Shown here: one piece after another, positions 45,557 through 58,738 of the stretch
Numbering within the stretch: position 1 is the first letter of the stretch
Layout: each line of letters opens with the position of its first letter
DNA from: Himantopus leucocephalus
Lineage: Eukaryota; Chordata; Aves; Charadriiformes; Recurvirostridae
DNA length: 64,000 bases
Reading direction: 5' to 3'
Assembly: GCA_003993805.1 (NCBI GenBank)
Contig: RSEF01000024.1
Coordinates: 7,196,298 to 7,260,297, forward strand
Made by a program: the position numbers and the translations under genes
The notes under the pieces: generated by a model
The model's input: the letters and a program-made list of their open reading frames with translations, nothing else
Databases searched by the model: none
What the model was told of the DNA's origin: nothing

Positions 45557-48500
45557 GCCACACTATACTATATAAATATACCAGTGGACCTCTTCTACAC
45601 TTTTGAGAGTTGCTGCATGCTGGGAAGGCAGTGGCAAAAGTTGGGGTTATTAATGCCTTTCATTCCATTCTCAGGTGCTTTCTGTTACAGCTAGAAATGA
45701 GTAAAAAGGCCCCGTGTAAAGCATTGAACTTTTCATCACCCCAGAACACAGCATCTGTGCTCTACCTTACATCTTTTTTAATGCATGTCTGTTCCACAGT
45801 AGATGCAAAGAATAGGAGGAAATCACACAACCGGGAAACATCTTACTGTAAATACAGCCAAAAGGGCCAGGCAAGAGATCTGAGCCCAGGCAACAATGTC
45901 CAGCTCTCAAGATTTTCCAGTGTTTTTTTCTAAGGGCTCAGCTCCTTCTTTGCATTTAAGTGATGGGCAGATTTTCAAGAGAATGAAACCTAGAAATCAC
46001 CCTTGGGACACAGGAAGGAAAAACTTTGGAGTCTTAGAAATGAGAGAAGGAAGGACATCCTTGGTTATGCCTCATTCAGTCAGTGCGCCCTCTGCTCCAC
46101 CAGCTGCCGTGTTATCATTAAATCTCCTAATTGCTGGCCTAAGTAATATAATTTCTGGAAAGATTATGCAGAGGGGCAGCAATTCCTTCACCAGTAGTCC
46201 CTATGTATGTCAGCGCAGTCCCTTCAACCATGACATGAGGAAAGCAGACAGGAAACCTGATATTACTACTAACACTGGAAACACACTTTTTAAACCTAGC
46301 AATTACCAAGACACAGAAACTGCGACCTCATGAGTAGTAGGAAACAGAGAGCCAGTATTAACAAATCTACTTCACGCTACACTTCAGTTTCTTTAATCTA
46401 ATACTGGGAACAAGATGCTGAATTACCCTGTGAGAGGATCAGGTAAGTCAGATGCACACTGCCTATCTTCTGACTTTTCTTGAAGGAGACTGCTGAAACA
46501 TATAGCATTGTATCTGCATTACTGCCAGCTTAAGGCCTAGTTAATCCCTTTTACAAGAAAATACTAACCTGAGAAATCTTCTCATTGACAGACACTTCCT
46601 GCTAACCAGACTTCCTAAGCTGACTTGAGCAGGTTAGATCACACAAACCTCTGATATAGGCAGAAGAGTGGCGCAATTGCTGCCTTGGTACTAAACACAG
46701 TAACTTCATTATTGCCTTGTTCATCCACTAGCAATCCATATGCACTGTTGCGTACTCTTTCATCGTATCTAAAACACATTATCTCTGTGCAGCATACAAA
46801 ACAACAGGGATGCCTCTCAAGCACTTCTTTTCAAGGGGCTCAGCAATATACAGTATTCTGTTCACACTGCTTGGAGAAAACCAACAGAACTTGGCGATAC
46901 ACTGCACATTAGGAAACGGGACTGATTTAAAAGGTGCACATAGACAGCTGTGAGGCAGATGACATGCTACAAGCTCATATCCCAGTGGTACTTTGCTGAC
47001 ACGTCCATGGTTCTGGGTCACTGTCATACTGATAGGACAACCGGTGTATTTCTATTTTAAGATGCTCTCCCTCCTTTCATCTCTCCTCTAGCTTTCATTT
47101 ATTTCCCTCAGAGGACAAGCTGTAAAAATAAACAAAAAAAGGCCACCCGTCAAATGCTTATTCTAAGAGACAGAGCTGACACACATGAATCCACAGCCTT
47201 TACACTTGATTTACCTTACCCCACAAAAACTGCATAAGGCCAGTGCCATTCAACAAACCGCTGCTGTAAGAAGCACTGATTTGGTCTTACAAAGTGTCAG
47301 TGTCTTGTTTAATGCTGCTATTAAACAGCAACAAGGTGACAAGTCACTGGCAGGCTGTGCTATAGTATTAAGCTGGTTTGGGAAATAGTGCAGAATATCA
47401 GTAACAGTGTTTGGCTGGCCCTGGAACGGCAGATTGAGGTTACTATAGTATGTTCTACTTTTGAGGGCACCTGCTGTTCTTGTCTGTTCTGCTCATTTAG
47501 TGTCCTGAAACAGGTATGAAACTGGAAGCAGAAGCGTATCTGACACATTCAAGGCTGTTGATCCACGATTCAACTCGTCTCCAGCACTTCTGCGTTTAAG
47601 ATAAAGAATGTCAATACAACAGATATTGATTCCTTGAAACAGACTACCATGGCCCATGCATACTATACACATCATATCTCAAGCTATTTACTTTTCCTAT
47701 ATTAGCCATCTCTAGGAAAGGTCAAACCTCTGTAACTTTGCTAAATACATTGAAATATGGCCAGTGCCTTCCAGGTCACCAATAATTACTTGCCGGCAAC
47801 AGCACCCTTAGTAAACAGGTCTTACAAATCAAACAGGCAGCTAAGACATAAATATGTACTGCAATCTCCAAATTATCCATCTGGTCAGAAGAATGATTAG
47901 CTCTTAAGGTTGAGGAGATAAGAGAAGATCCCTCCTCTTCTTAAATGCTCAAGACCTCAAGTAGCACAAATAATCCTCTTAATGTCCAGAACCTGAAAAA
48001 TTACTTGCCTGCCTTCTTCACAGCTACTACTGGCTGCTCCGAATGTCTTCAAAACAAGACCAAAGTAAGCATATCCACTGCCTACCCTTTATCATTTCAT
48101 TAGAAAACCAGACACCATGATCAGTGGCTGCTATTAAGTACCTCACTGTCCACATGCATTTTTGTGCATCGGACATTTAGACTGCCCCTACGTTTCAGCG
48201 TCATTCTGCGGCACAGTAGGTGAACTAAAGCCAGTACAATCTTCTGGTGTTTTCTCTTGTCTGCAGATACACAACCACTTAACAGTACAGACATGATTTT
48301 GCTCCCAGTGTAACAGCTGGATAGGTTGCTAAATGCTCGTTCTCTTCTAGTTCTCTAGAGTTTCTCAGCATCCTGAGAAATGTCAGGTGAAAACAGGTTG
48401 TCAGTTAATATTTCAAAAAATGAATAATATAGCTCCTCCTCCAAGTCTTATCCTATCAGTGAACCCAGTGTCAGGGAAAAATCACTAGGCTCAGCAGGTC

Positions 48501-49933
48501 ACCTGCAGTGGAAATACAAAAGATACCAGCATTGCATTGTTTCAGGCCAACTTAGACAAATCATTTTGCATTTTCCTTCTCCTACCATTAATGCAGGTAA
48601 TTTCAAATATGTCTTGAAGTGGTACTCTGTAGCTTTGTATTAGAAAAATAACCATAGGTACACAGTTAACAAAAGGTGGGTTTTTTTTTAATTTTAATCT
48701 GTTATTATTAGTAGGTCTACAGGATTACGTAAGCAAGGCTGCCTTCTGAGGCACACACAACAGGTATTTTGTCCTTTTCCCTTCTGGTAATATCCCTAAG
48801 TACTGTTTTCTCCCCCATATCGCCATAATTTTCCACCACCGTCCATATATGCAAAGGTCCTTTTCCACACTCACAACTGAAGGCACTGTAGATTGATTTT
48901 CCTGCAATCTCAATGTTGACAGAAATTACATCAACATTTACGATCACATTCTAATTTCTAGTACGGGTCCTCTGCTCAATGTCTGCTACTCTTCTGCATG
49001 GTATTTAAGGAAGCCACTAATACACTGGTGTTCTCAAAGCTCCCAGTCATATTTGCCAGACATATACAACAGAGGTTCTGCTGCAAGACCATTTACATAA
49101 GCAACCAACAGCAACACATTCTGAAGAAATTTAATATATAACAGGTACTGACACTTAACAATCCAAGTCCCTTTACCTTCTAACTAGCATATAGTCCCAG
49201 CTTTTGATCAGTTTAGATGTTCAGGCTTCTAAATCCAGGTGCTTTTGTACACACTGTGCTGCAATAATCAATTTCACTTCTTGCAGAACTAGAGCTTTAA
49301 ATTCTCAGAGAATGTAACTCAAGAGAAATACTGTGGCTACTACGTTTTCTATTGGTAGCTCCCCGCTACAGTAAAACCTAATCATTTTGGTATTCCTACA
49401 TTGATTAGCAACCTAAAAAATATGCCATAGATCTTTCTGAAGAGATCTTCATCCAATATTCGTATATTTCAGCTTCATAAACGTCAGCATCCTGTCTTGT
49501 AAAATGATGTCAGCATAGAAAAGAAGCAACTTCCACTTGTGCATATGCGGTGTCCTATCAGTGCAAGGACATTTTAAGAAGCTCCCAGTATGACTATATT
49601 GAAGTGACAGCTTGCAGCTTTGGTGTTGGGAACATCAAGGAGAAGGCAGTGACAAGCATGATCAATTCATCTGCACTGACAAGATATGGCTATTACATGG
49701 GAACACCTCACAAGGGAAGTGTTAATTGCCTGTGGGTGGGGCTCCAGAGATGACTTTGCACTCACTCCTGCGCTACTGCCCAGTGTCCTGGCTGAAGGCA
49801 GAGAGGCAAGGTGATGTTACGCTTGCATTTTCAATGAGATTGTGACTACATGAGAAATACTTGGTGACAGCCAGGATGGGTTCATGATGNTTAGCAAATA
49901 CATTTATTTGTTCTCCTTCCAATGTCCGTCCGT

Positions 49934-49958
49934 CCCCCCCCCCCCCCCTTTTTTTTTT
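49934..49958 (+). repeat. C(15)T(10) homopolymer junction
   Basis: Fifteen C followed directly by ten T, preceded by CCGTCCGT. An isolated N lies 44 bp before it at 49890, suggesting difficult sequencing here. Confidence 0.9.
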
Positions 49959-52900
49959 CTTCCCCTCTTCAATGCTGTAAGGTTTTTTAAAATGTTTTGA
50001 TTTTTTTGAATGGGAGAACTTGTATGACGAGACTGTGGCCTCTCTGCTTGCACTGGGTGGGGTATTCTTTTCTGTCAAAGCACTTTTACAAAATCAGCTT
50101 TGTTAAACAGGTTAAGGACAGGAGAAAGCCTCAGTTGAAAGCAGGCCACACACCTGACGAAATGAAGTAGTACAATAGATCTTTTGGAGATAGATGGTGA
50201 AAAAGGAACAGGCCCAGACTAAAAAAAGGACATGCCTTGAGCTCATCCCATTTAGAGGAGCACAACAGAGAAGTCATCCGTACCAGAGAAAGCCCTAGCC
50301 CATTCATTTCTTCCCTGGAGTCCACTGACAGCACAGAGCCACCCTGACTCATGCTGCAGCCCTACTCCGTCCTTGGAGTAGCATAAACATACGCCAGCCA
50401 GGCACTTGCAGGGCAGAATGCCACATCACCTGCCACATACTTACACCTTAATGCACCAAACCCAAATAATTTAGATACTGCTTCTGCCTGTAAGATACCA
50501 CAAGTGTTTGCGATCAGGAAAAGAGACCCTGGCATTCCTACGCAGCTCTATCCCCTCATCCATTTAAGGAAGGCAGAAATTACCTGCCTGGGTCTGGCTA
50601 GTGGTCATCTGCACTCCAGCCCGAACAATTAGAAGCTGTCAGAGTTGTCATGCATGCATTAGGTAACTCCATTGCCTTTTTCCACCCGCCCTTCACATGA
50701 GAATTCTTGCCATGCTGAGGGCTAAAGTACAATGATCAAAATGTAACTGCAGTCTCAAGTGCTATTTTGCTCCAGTTTCCATTGGGATAGGAAATTCCTA
50801 GGGTTCGTATATGCAGAAACACACCAAGGGGAACCTGCTGGACTAGAGAACTGAGTAAAAGTGCTCCAGGCCAGCTGCTCCTCAGAACTTCCTAGTCAGT
50901 CCGCCTGCACTCATCTACCTCTTCTCAACCTTTATTGGTCTTTAAGCAGCAACCACAGCATTTATTTTGCATTTATACTACGCCTAGCACAAGGGAATCC
51001 AAGATACTCCACTATTCTAAGAAACAGCCGTAAGAACCTTAAAGTAATGTCTGACTGCCATGCCTTTATTTATATCCAGTCAGCAATCACTCCCTGCAGA
51101 AAGACTTCTGATTGTTAATCACTAGGTGGAGCGAGCAATCATCTTGTAGTTGTTAAAGGCACAAAACATACTCTAAGAAATCTCAACATTTCCGTTCTGC
51201 CGTAGATGCTGAGAAGCAAAATTATACCTGACTTTTTTCAGGCTCTTGTGTTTTCTTCTGGTGGTGGTTCTCTGTAGGAGCCAAGATAACAGGCTGGATA
51301 AGCTGTGGGCCTGCTCCAGTCTGGGACCTGCCCTGTTTTTTCTTCTCAATGTGTTTGCAAACAATGTTAAGGCTTTCTCCTACAAACTGAGTTAACAAAG
51401 GGCTGGGAGGCAGACCCCTGGTGATGAAATTAGGCACAAAAGAGCCCAGCTGTGTTTGTCCAGCAGCCTTTAGTCCAGAAAATTGAAGGTAACTGCTGGA
51501 AATCAGGTATCATTTGAGAAAAATGTTCCTCTGAATTATTCACATGAAGCTCATCTGTAGTTATTTTACACCAGGGAGAGCTCAACCCTAATTCTTTCAA
51601 CCAGCCTTCATCAGCAGAACAATTTGCTGACATCGTAACCTGGATAAACAGGTTCATCATAACAATGAACTATGCCTTAAATTACACAAACAATTGCTCC
51701 CTACTTGCTAAACTTTATTGCTCAGTATATGATCAAATTGACAAACGCAGCACTGCCATGGTTTTTAATCACTACTTAATCGTTATTTTTGCTTTGCAGT
51801 TCAGGGAAACGGAGACTATTTTTTCCACTCTTCATTTAATAGACACTGTGAGCCCATTTGTATTCTGCTTCCAACTTCAAGCAATAAAGGCCTTTTTAGC
51901 ATCACATAATAACTGCATTAAAAGGCCTCTTCATAATCACACAATAACACTTTTTATAGCTCTACCCTCCCCCATATCTTTTATCTGGTTACAAAGTTCC
52001 CCAGCCCCCAAATAATGCTGAATAACTCCCCATTGATTTGAAAAACTCTCCTAATGCAACATCCTGTTCATCTGTAGTTAAATATAATTAGTTTTGCATT
52101 TCAACAAAAGAAGTGAGCTCAAATTAAGCCATGATTTTGGTAATAGGCAGGGAGGATGTCTCCCCGCTGGGCTAAGACTGAGGCTAACACAGCATGCTTT
52201 ACCTGTTAAGTAAATAACATGCCACTTTAAGTAGAGGAAAGTGTGTTAATTGCTGGGTATTGGTTCTATATTTGTCTAAATTCAAAAGGACTGAAGTGAA
52301 GCAGAGTGTGAATGAACTGCAGTCACCCTTCCACATTAGAATCAGGAAGGCTAATGCACACACTGCTCTTGAAGATCTATCTGGGGCCATGCAAACAGAA
52401 TGTCTTGGAACACTAAATACACTTAACTACAGATTTGCATTACTGCAAACGTATTACGGAGTTGTATCCATCGTGGCTCTCTAGGATAAATGTGAGTTCA
52501 CCCCCCTCCTCATTCTTCCTTTCCCATAAAACCATTACTCCTTTTGCCTTCCACTGCTTTGCCACTGACCCTCAAGGTTCCGATCTGAACTTTGGAACTA
52601 AATAACAACCTAAAACCTGTTGACTTCACAGCATGAATTGTTATCGTGTCCAGCACGTGCTACATGACACATCCACCATTTCTGTGTAGCTGAAAGAAAT
52701 GGGCAGGAATCTACAGCAGGACACTCTTGCACACACAAGGTAGTCTGCCCCTGTCTCTGCATTTCTGGAGAGGCTCTTGCCAGAACAATTTCATACCTTT
52801 GTATTTACTGTTGGAAAAGATGCAAACCCTCCAGCTCCAGGACAGCTCATCTCAAGCAAAGACATGAGACACCAACTGCAACCTGGGACCTGGCTAAGCC

Positions 52901-53295
52901 AGTATCAGCAGAATTTTTCACCCTTCTCTGTCAGAGCTCGTTTGTCTATCTTCGCAACAAGACTGAGGGCTGAAAACCAAAGGTCTGGCTTTTCTGCTTT
53001 ATCCAGCTGCCATTTTTGTTATACAAGAATTTGTCAATGGGTTTGGAAAATCCACACTGGAAATTACTCTTTGGTGGGTATCTATAGAAAACTAACCTCA
53101 TCAACAAACACTGGTAGCTTCCACATGAATTTTCTGTCTTTTCTCTATTAACCTTAAATCAACACCTGTTAACCACATAACTCAGCTTTAGGGTGATGAA
53201 AAACAGGGAGAGGAATTGTCTCTGGTTCCTTCCCAATGTTCACTCTTAACATTCGCTTAGTATAATGTTATTACAAATTGAAATACATACTGTAT

Positions 53296-53308
53296 TTATA
53301 TATATATT
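53296..53308 (+). repeat. Short (TA)n tract
   Basis: TTATATATATATT within an AT-rich neighbourhood of intron 1. Confidence 0.7.
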
Positions 53309-56300
53309 TGATAAATATATTTGAGTTACTGTTTTGAGGAGGAGACAGGGGAGAAGGAAAGTAGAGCAATAAATAACAGCCAACACACATCTATTTCCAG
53401 CTGTCTGAATTATCTGATCCAAATCTGCATCCAACCTATAGCAGAATAGCTGACAAAAGCCTGACTGAAACAGTACCAGAAGGATGTCTTGGTTTATGGC
53501 CTCAGTGCAGAGGAACAAGTTTAATTTCTGAGGCCTGGAGGTCAGACTCTGCTACCTTCTGGCATCAAGGTTGTGGAATCTGAATTCTGCACCCAGTTTT
53601 TATATATCTAAAGGCAGCCCTAAATATGTGCAGCTAGAACTGGGTAGAGAAGGATTCAGCATCCACTCAGGTACTGATATAAGGACTGGGTTTTCGGAGG
53701 AGCTCACCCTGCCTGTTGACACTGTCTTTGACACCTGGAAACAAATGGAATTTATGCAAGTCAGTGGAAAGAAATACAAGCTGAAAGTTCAAGTCTAGAA
53801 GCAAATGTGCTAACAGCACAAACTTTCAGTTTTACGTTCCTGCTGCTTTTCCTTTGGATTACATTCCTCTGCAACATGCAAGTAAAGCTAAGAGAAAATG
53901 CATCACCTTTTGGCAAACAAAACCCAATACGGATAAAATGAGTTTTAAAGGAAGAACGCTAGGTTCACTTCTTAAAGACTGTACCTTTAATTTCATTCAC
54001 TCCTAGCAACAGTTCCTCAATTAAATTCCACAGTGCATGCTAAATTCCAGAAAGAAACAAAATTGATCAGAAAAAAATATCTACTGGGTCTAATGCCCAC
54101 TGCTCTTTGAATAAGGGTAGGATTCGTAAAGCTTGTGAGTTCAGATTATGGTGAAAGCCCTCAGGATTTAATATACAACAAAGGCTTAACAAGACAAAGA
54201 CATGCCCCCTGTACACGGTCACTTTATTAAAAATACGCTGACTGCTCAGGAGTAGGCAGGCAGCTGGGATTGATCTCAGCTGGTCTGCAGATCCAATTCC
54301 TCCCCGTCACCATGGTAACTGCTCAGTTATTCTGCCATGAACTGGAGCAGGGGATTGTTGATACCTTTGGGGAATAGCAGAACATAAAGATTCAGAGAGA
54401 AGGCAAACAGCAGCTTACCATAGCGCCACAACAAAATGCAAAGAGAAAGACAGGACCAAAGCAACATTTACAAGAGGAAAAAAAAAACCCAAACCATAGG
54501 CTAGTGGCCTGAGGCGACCTGCAGCTGGTATGTGTGCGGATGCTCTTCACGCTGTTGCTAAACATGCCACACTGCAGTCAACACGAACAGGCAGCACTAC
54601 ACGCTGTACAGAGGGCATATGCCCTGCCCACCACTGCAGTATCCCACTTGTAGTTGAGCACAATGCTCTCAACCACAGGTTTTTGAAATGACAGAGAGCA
54701 GTGGCTCTTGCAGAGCACGCAAAAAGCAGGGGCAGCTCTCATCCTGCGCAGTGCCTCTGGCTGCAGACCCCCTTCTTGCCCAGCCGGCTCCAGTGCTAGA
54801 CACAGTCTTCTGTTGACTACCCTGGCCTCAGCTGGATAAAATGGTACCCATAATAGGTCCAAGATGGATTTATAGGATGAAAGACACCATTTGCAATATG
54901 ACTTGGTGGCTGCTGGGGGTGGGAGAGGGCTACCTCACTTGTTGCTTTAAGAAAATCAGATGCTGTCCTCTTTTAAGGCAAACATGCTCCAAATCATTAC
55001 ATAAAATAGTGTAACCTTGCCATTGAAACACCTGCCTGCGGGTCTAGGTGCAGGCCCACAATGTATGCCTTCAAGTGTCAAAGCTATGTCTCCAAGATTA
55101 AAGCCTTGTCCACTAGTCCATCTGCCATTCTGCAAATGTCTGTAGATTATTTAAAACCGCACCCTGCCAGAGAAAGATATGCTTGCTTGCAGCTGAAATC
55201 AGTGAGGCAGCTGGCCTGTGTAACCACAAAAACACAAACAAGGAATTCAGAAAGATTTCTTCTATGCTTAATTTAAGTCAAAATTATTTTGATTCTGGAC
55301 AAAGTGACATTCCCAAGTTGATACAGGCAATCTGTGCAGAAAAGAGGGAATAATTCATATTGTGCCCAGACCTCTTGCCCAGCTTGTGACCCCATCCCTT
55401 GTATGTACAGGACCTTTGCAAACATCGCTCAGAGATGTTTTTAATTTTTGAAGTGACTACAAGATACACACACACAAAAGGATACCACTAACACCTTTTC
55501 CTATAAATCAAAGTAAAGCTTCTCAGACATATCAGTAGTTTTGCAAGGAACACAGTTTTATGCCTCTTCTGATGACATTCTTGATAAAAGCTTTTTATTG
55601 CTATGGATCATAAAAATAATAGCCCTATTTGCCACAGCAAATATTTTCATTTACCTGAGGCAGAGTAAGCCAAGATGCTTTATGGAGCCATTAAATCAGA
55701 GTATGGACAATTTTAATTAAAAACTAAGGAAGTTACAATCTTCTGCTGAAAAAGAAAAGTGGGTGAGTGACATTGCATTGTGAGTATATTAAGAACCCAG
55801 AGAAGATAAGGAAAACACAGGATTTGTAAAACTTATGATTCAACTCTAATCTCGATGCAACTAGTTTATCTTGGCAGTCTACTGAGCAGCATGCACATAT
55901 ACTGTATTCTTTTGTGGAACAGAACTATTGCTTCACATGCAATGCAGCTGTAGCTAACAGCACTGCACCAGCTGAAGCTCTTAGGATGTCTCTGTCACTC
56001 CTAAAATGAAGCAACCCCTGTAACCTGCAAGCTTCATTTCCCCTACAGTCTATTGTTTAAGCCTTAGTGAATGCAGTAGCAATGTTAGCGTAAGATTTGA
56101 TTTTAAAGCCTTGAAAAATAATTCTTTCTCAACCTTTTTCATATGGTGAGTTAGTTTTGGGATGTATTTTTAGCAACAGTTAAAGTTGGACTAGCTGAAA
56201 AGCTTGAAATTAAGTATTTACTTCATAGAAATTATTAACTTCAGTATAACATTCTCATCACTGCAGTTACTAGATTCACTCAAGGAACCTGTATTCTACA

Positions 56301-56794
56301 TCTACCTCATTCATTCCATGAGTGGACTGTTGCTCCCAAATTGTATAATAATTTCTCCCTTTGCCGGACCTATCATGGGTTCGCACCAGAATGTCTCAGG
56401 AGGCAAATAAACCTTTTTCTTGTACTTAGTTAACTGCAAGAAGAAATAAAACACAGAATGCAGTTTCTCTCTTCTCTCTTTTTCCAAAGAGGTCAAATTA
56501 CAGGCAGAAGCAAAGCTCTGTAGTTCTTAAATGCTTGTTTATGAAGTATCATTGGGTGTAAAAGCCTTGGTGCATTTTGGTCTCACTGATCAAGCTGAAG
56601 CACAGCAAGTAGAAGTCACTGACATTAGCGAGAATGGGACTTGGCTTCTCCTGCTTCTGCCTAGGTTTAGCAGCTTCTGCTTAAGATCATACCTCTTCCT
56701 AAAGTACTTAGACATCAAGATAACAGGAACAATACAGTCCTCATCAATAGACCTGATATGGCAGAGCAGACATCCAGGCTCCCCTTTCCACAGA

Positions 56795-56855
56795 AGGTTC
56801 AACTAGATGATCTTTCGAGGTCCTTTCCAACTTGGGCTGTTCTATGATCCTGTGA
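56795..56855 (+). mobile_element. Short CR1 3' terminal fragment
   Basis: AGGTTCAACTAGATGATCTT followed by GAGGTCCTTTCCAACTTGGG and TTCTATGATCCTGTGAGAT is the last ~60 bp of a CR1 element. Severe 5' truncation is usual for this family. Confidence 0.85.
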
Positions 56856-58431
56856 GATCTTTTCCACTATAGACTATATGTTTTTTTCTTACAGCTGACT
56901 GTTTCTGTTCAAAATTAATGAGAGAAGTTGCTGTAACAGTATGTAAAAGGTCATGTCAAAATCAATTCTTGGGCAGCATTGTTACATTGCCATAAATCAA
57001 GCAATCCCATAGTACAGTAGCTCTGATTTGCTGACAGCAGCCTGGAAGATTACCTGAACACACAGCCATTTCTATCTCATAGGTCATACATTTATCTGTG
57101 AATCTGTCCTCGGGCAGCTCAGGGGAAGACAAAAGCAATCAAAGTGTTGAAGGGAAAAGAAAAAGAATCAAAGTTTTTCTAAAGCAAGAAAAAATAAAGG
57201 GCCTTCATTTTTGGATGCCCCTTCTAAGCCGCTTCAAGGAACCCAACTTGAGGCAGCTGTTCTGCACTTAAAAATACCCGGATCTGCAGAAGTTTCTCAC
57301 AAACATCCAAATCCAAGGCACCCTGAAGACTTCCTACTTGAGTTTATGCTGATTTCATTCCCTTTGGAAAGTGAACCAGCTTCAATGCTGCCCCCCATGT
57401 GTGGGGTTTGTGTCTATCATCAGCCAGGGTAATCACAAGTTTCAGCCAGCTGGGACAATGCAGAAACAGTCTCAAAGAAAAACACGCCTTTCAGAGATTA
57501 ATTGGAATGCAGAGAGAAACCTTATTACTGCCCCTGTTGAAGAACAGGCTGGAAGTTAAGCTTACTTGGCATTAGAGAATTCTCACTGACCACAAGTGTC
57601 ATCTGTGGGGAAAAGCTCTGATTGGTGCCCACAATCAATCCAGAGACAGGACACCATACTTGACAAGCTATGGCACTCCGAATCTGGATCCCATCCTGAA
57701 TGGAGGAAGGTTCTTTCCGCCTTTGGAAAACCCTGTTCTGTGCAGAGTTCACACACACACAGAATGCCCAGTTCTAGCAATGCAGTCCAACTTGTGGCAA
57801 TTAACTACAGATGATTAATCAATTATTTACTTACCAGACAATGACTTCTAAACTTCTAAATCATACTTTATGTCAATCCATCATTTTTATTACCAGCACT
57901 GACCCAACAGCCCTTTGTGTTATTTGTCTAGGAAAGGATTTCACAATGCTGGCATCCAAGTCCTTAAATATTCCACATGCATTTCAGAGACATACTGCCT
58001 CTCATAAATTGTGGCTCACAAACAGGCTTCAGAGAGATTACTATCTATTTCAATAGTTTAAATTCGTATCTGGAGCCATCTTTTGCCAAGTCTAAAGTGC
58101 CAGAAATCAATACTTTATTTAATGTGTAAATTAATCTTTCATACCTAGTGGGACTTGGACATTCTTTGATGGCTGAATATCACTATATAGTTTAGAAACA
58201 GCTAAAAATCATAGACTTAGAAACAAAACATAACACTTACCAGATTTTAGTAGCAATAATAATAAATATGCAGTTACTGCTACTCAACAAATGCAAAGAA
58301 AAAAATCCTATTCTCAGTCTACTTTCAGTATGAATCTTTGAAGTATCCTATCTTTAGGTACCATTAGAGTTGCATAGCTGAAAGAAAATAATCTGCTTGT
58401 GCTTGAGTACACATTAAGACAAGTCAATCAT

Positions 58432-58738
58432 ACAGGAGAGATGGGGAAGGACTTTTTACAAGGGCACGTAGTGATAGAACAAAGGGGAATGGCTTCAAAC
58501 TGGAAGAGGGGACATTTAGATGAGATATTAGGAAGAAATTTTTCACTTTGAGGGTGGTAAGGCACTGGAACAGGTTGCCCGGAGAAGCTGTGGCTGCCCC
58601 ATCCCTGGAGGTGTTCAAGGCCAGGTTGGACGGGGCTTGGAGCAACCTGGGCTGGTGGGAGGTGTGCCTGCCCAAGGCAGGGGCGTGAAACTAGGCGATC
58701 TTCAAGGTCCCTTCCAACCTAAACCATTCTATGATCTG
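58432..58738 (+). mobile_element. CR1 LINE fragment (about 305 bp, 3' end)
   Basis: Shares long runs with the copy at 44413-44784 (for example GGACTTTTTACAAGGGCA and GGCACTGGAACAGGTTGCCC) and ends in the CR1 terminus AACCATTCTATGAT. It is 5'-truncated. Confidence 0.92.
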
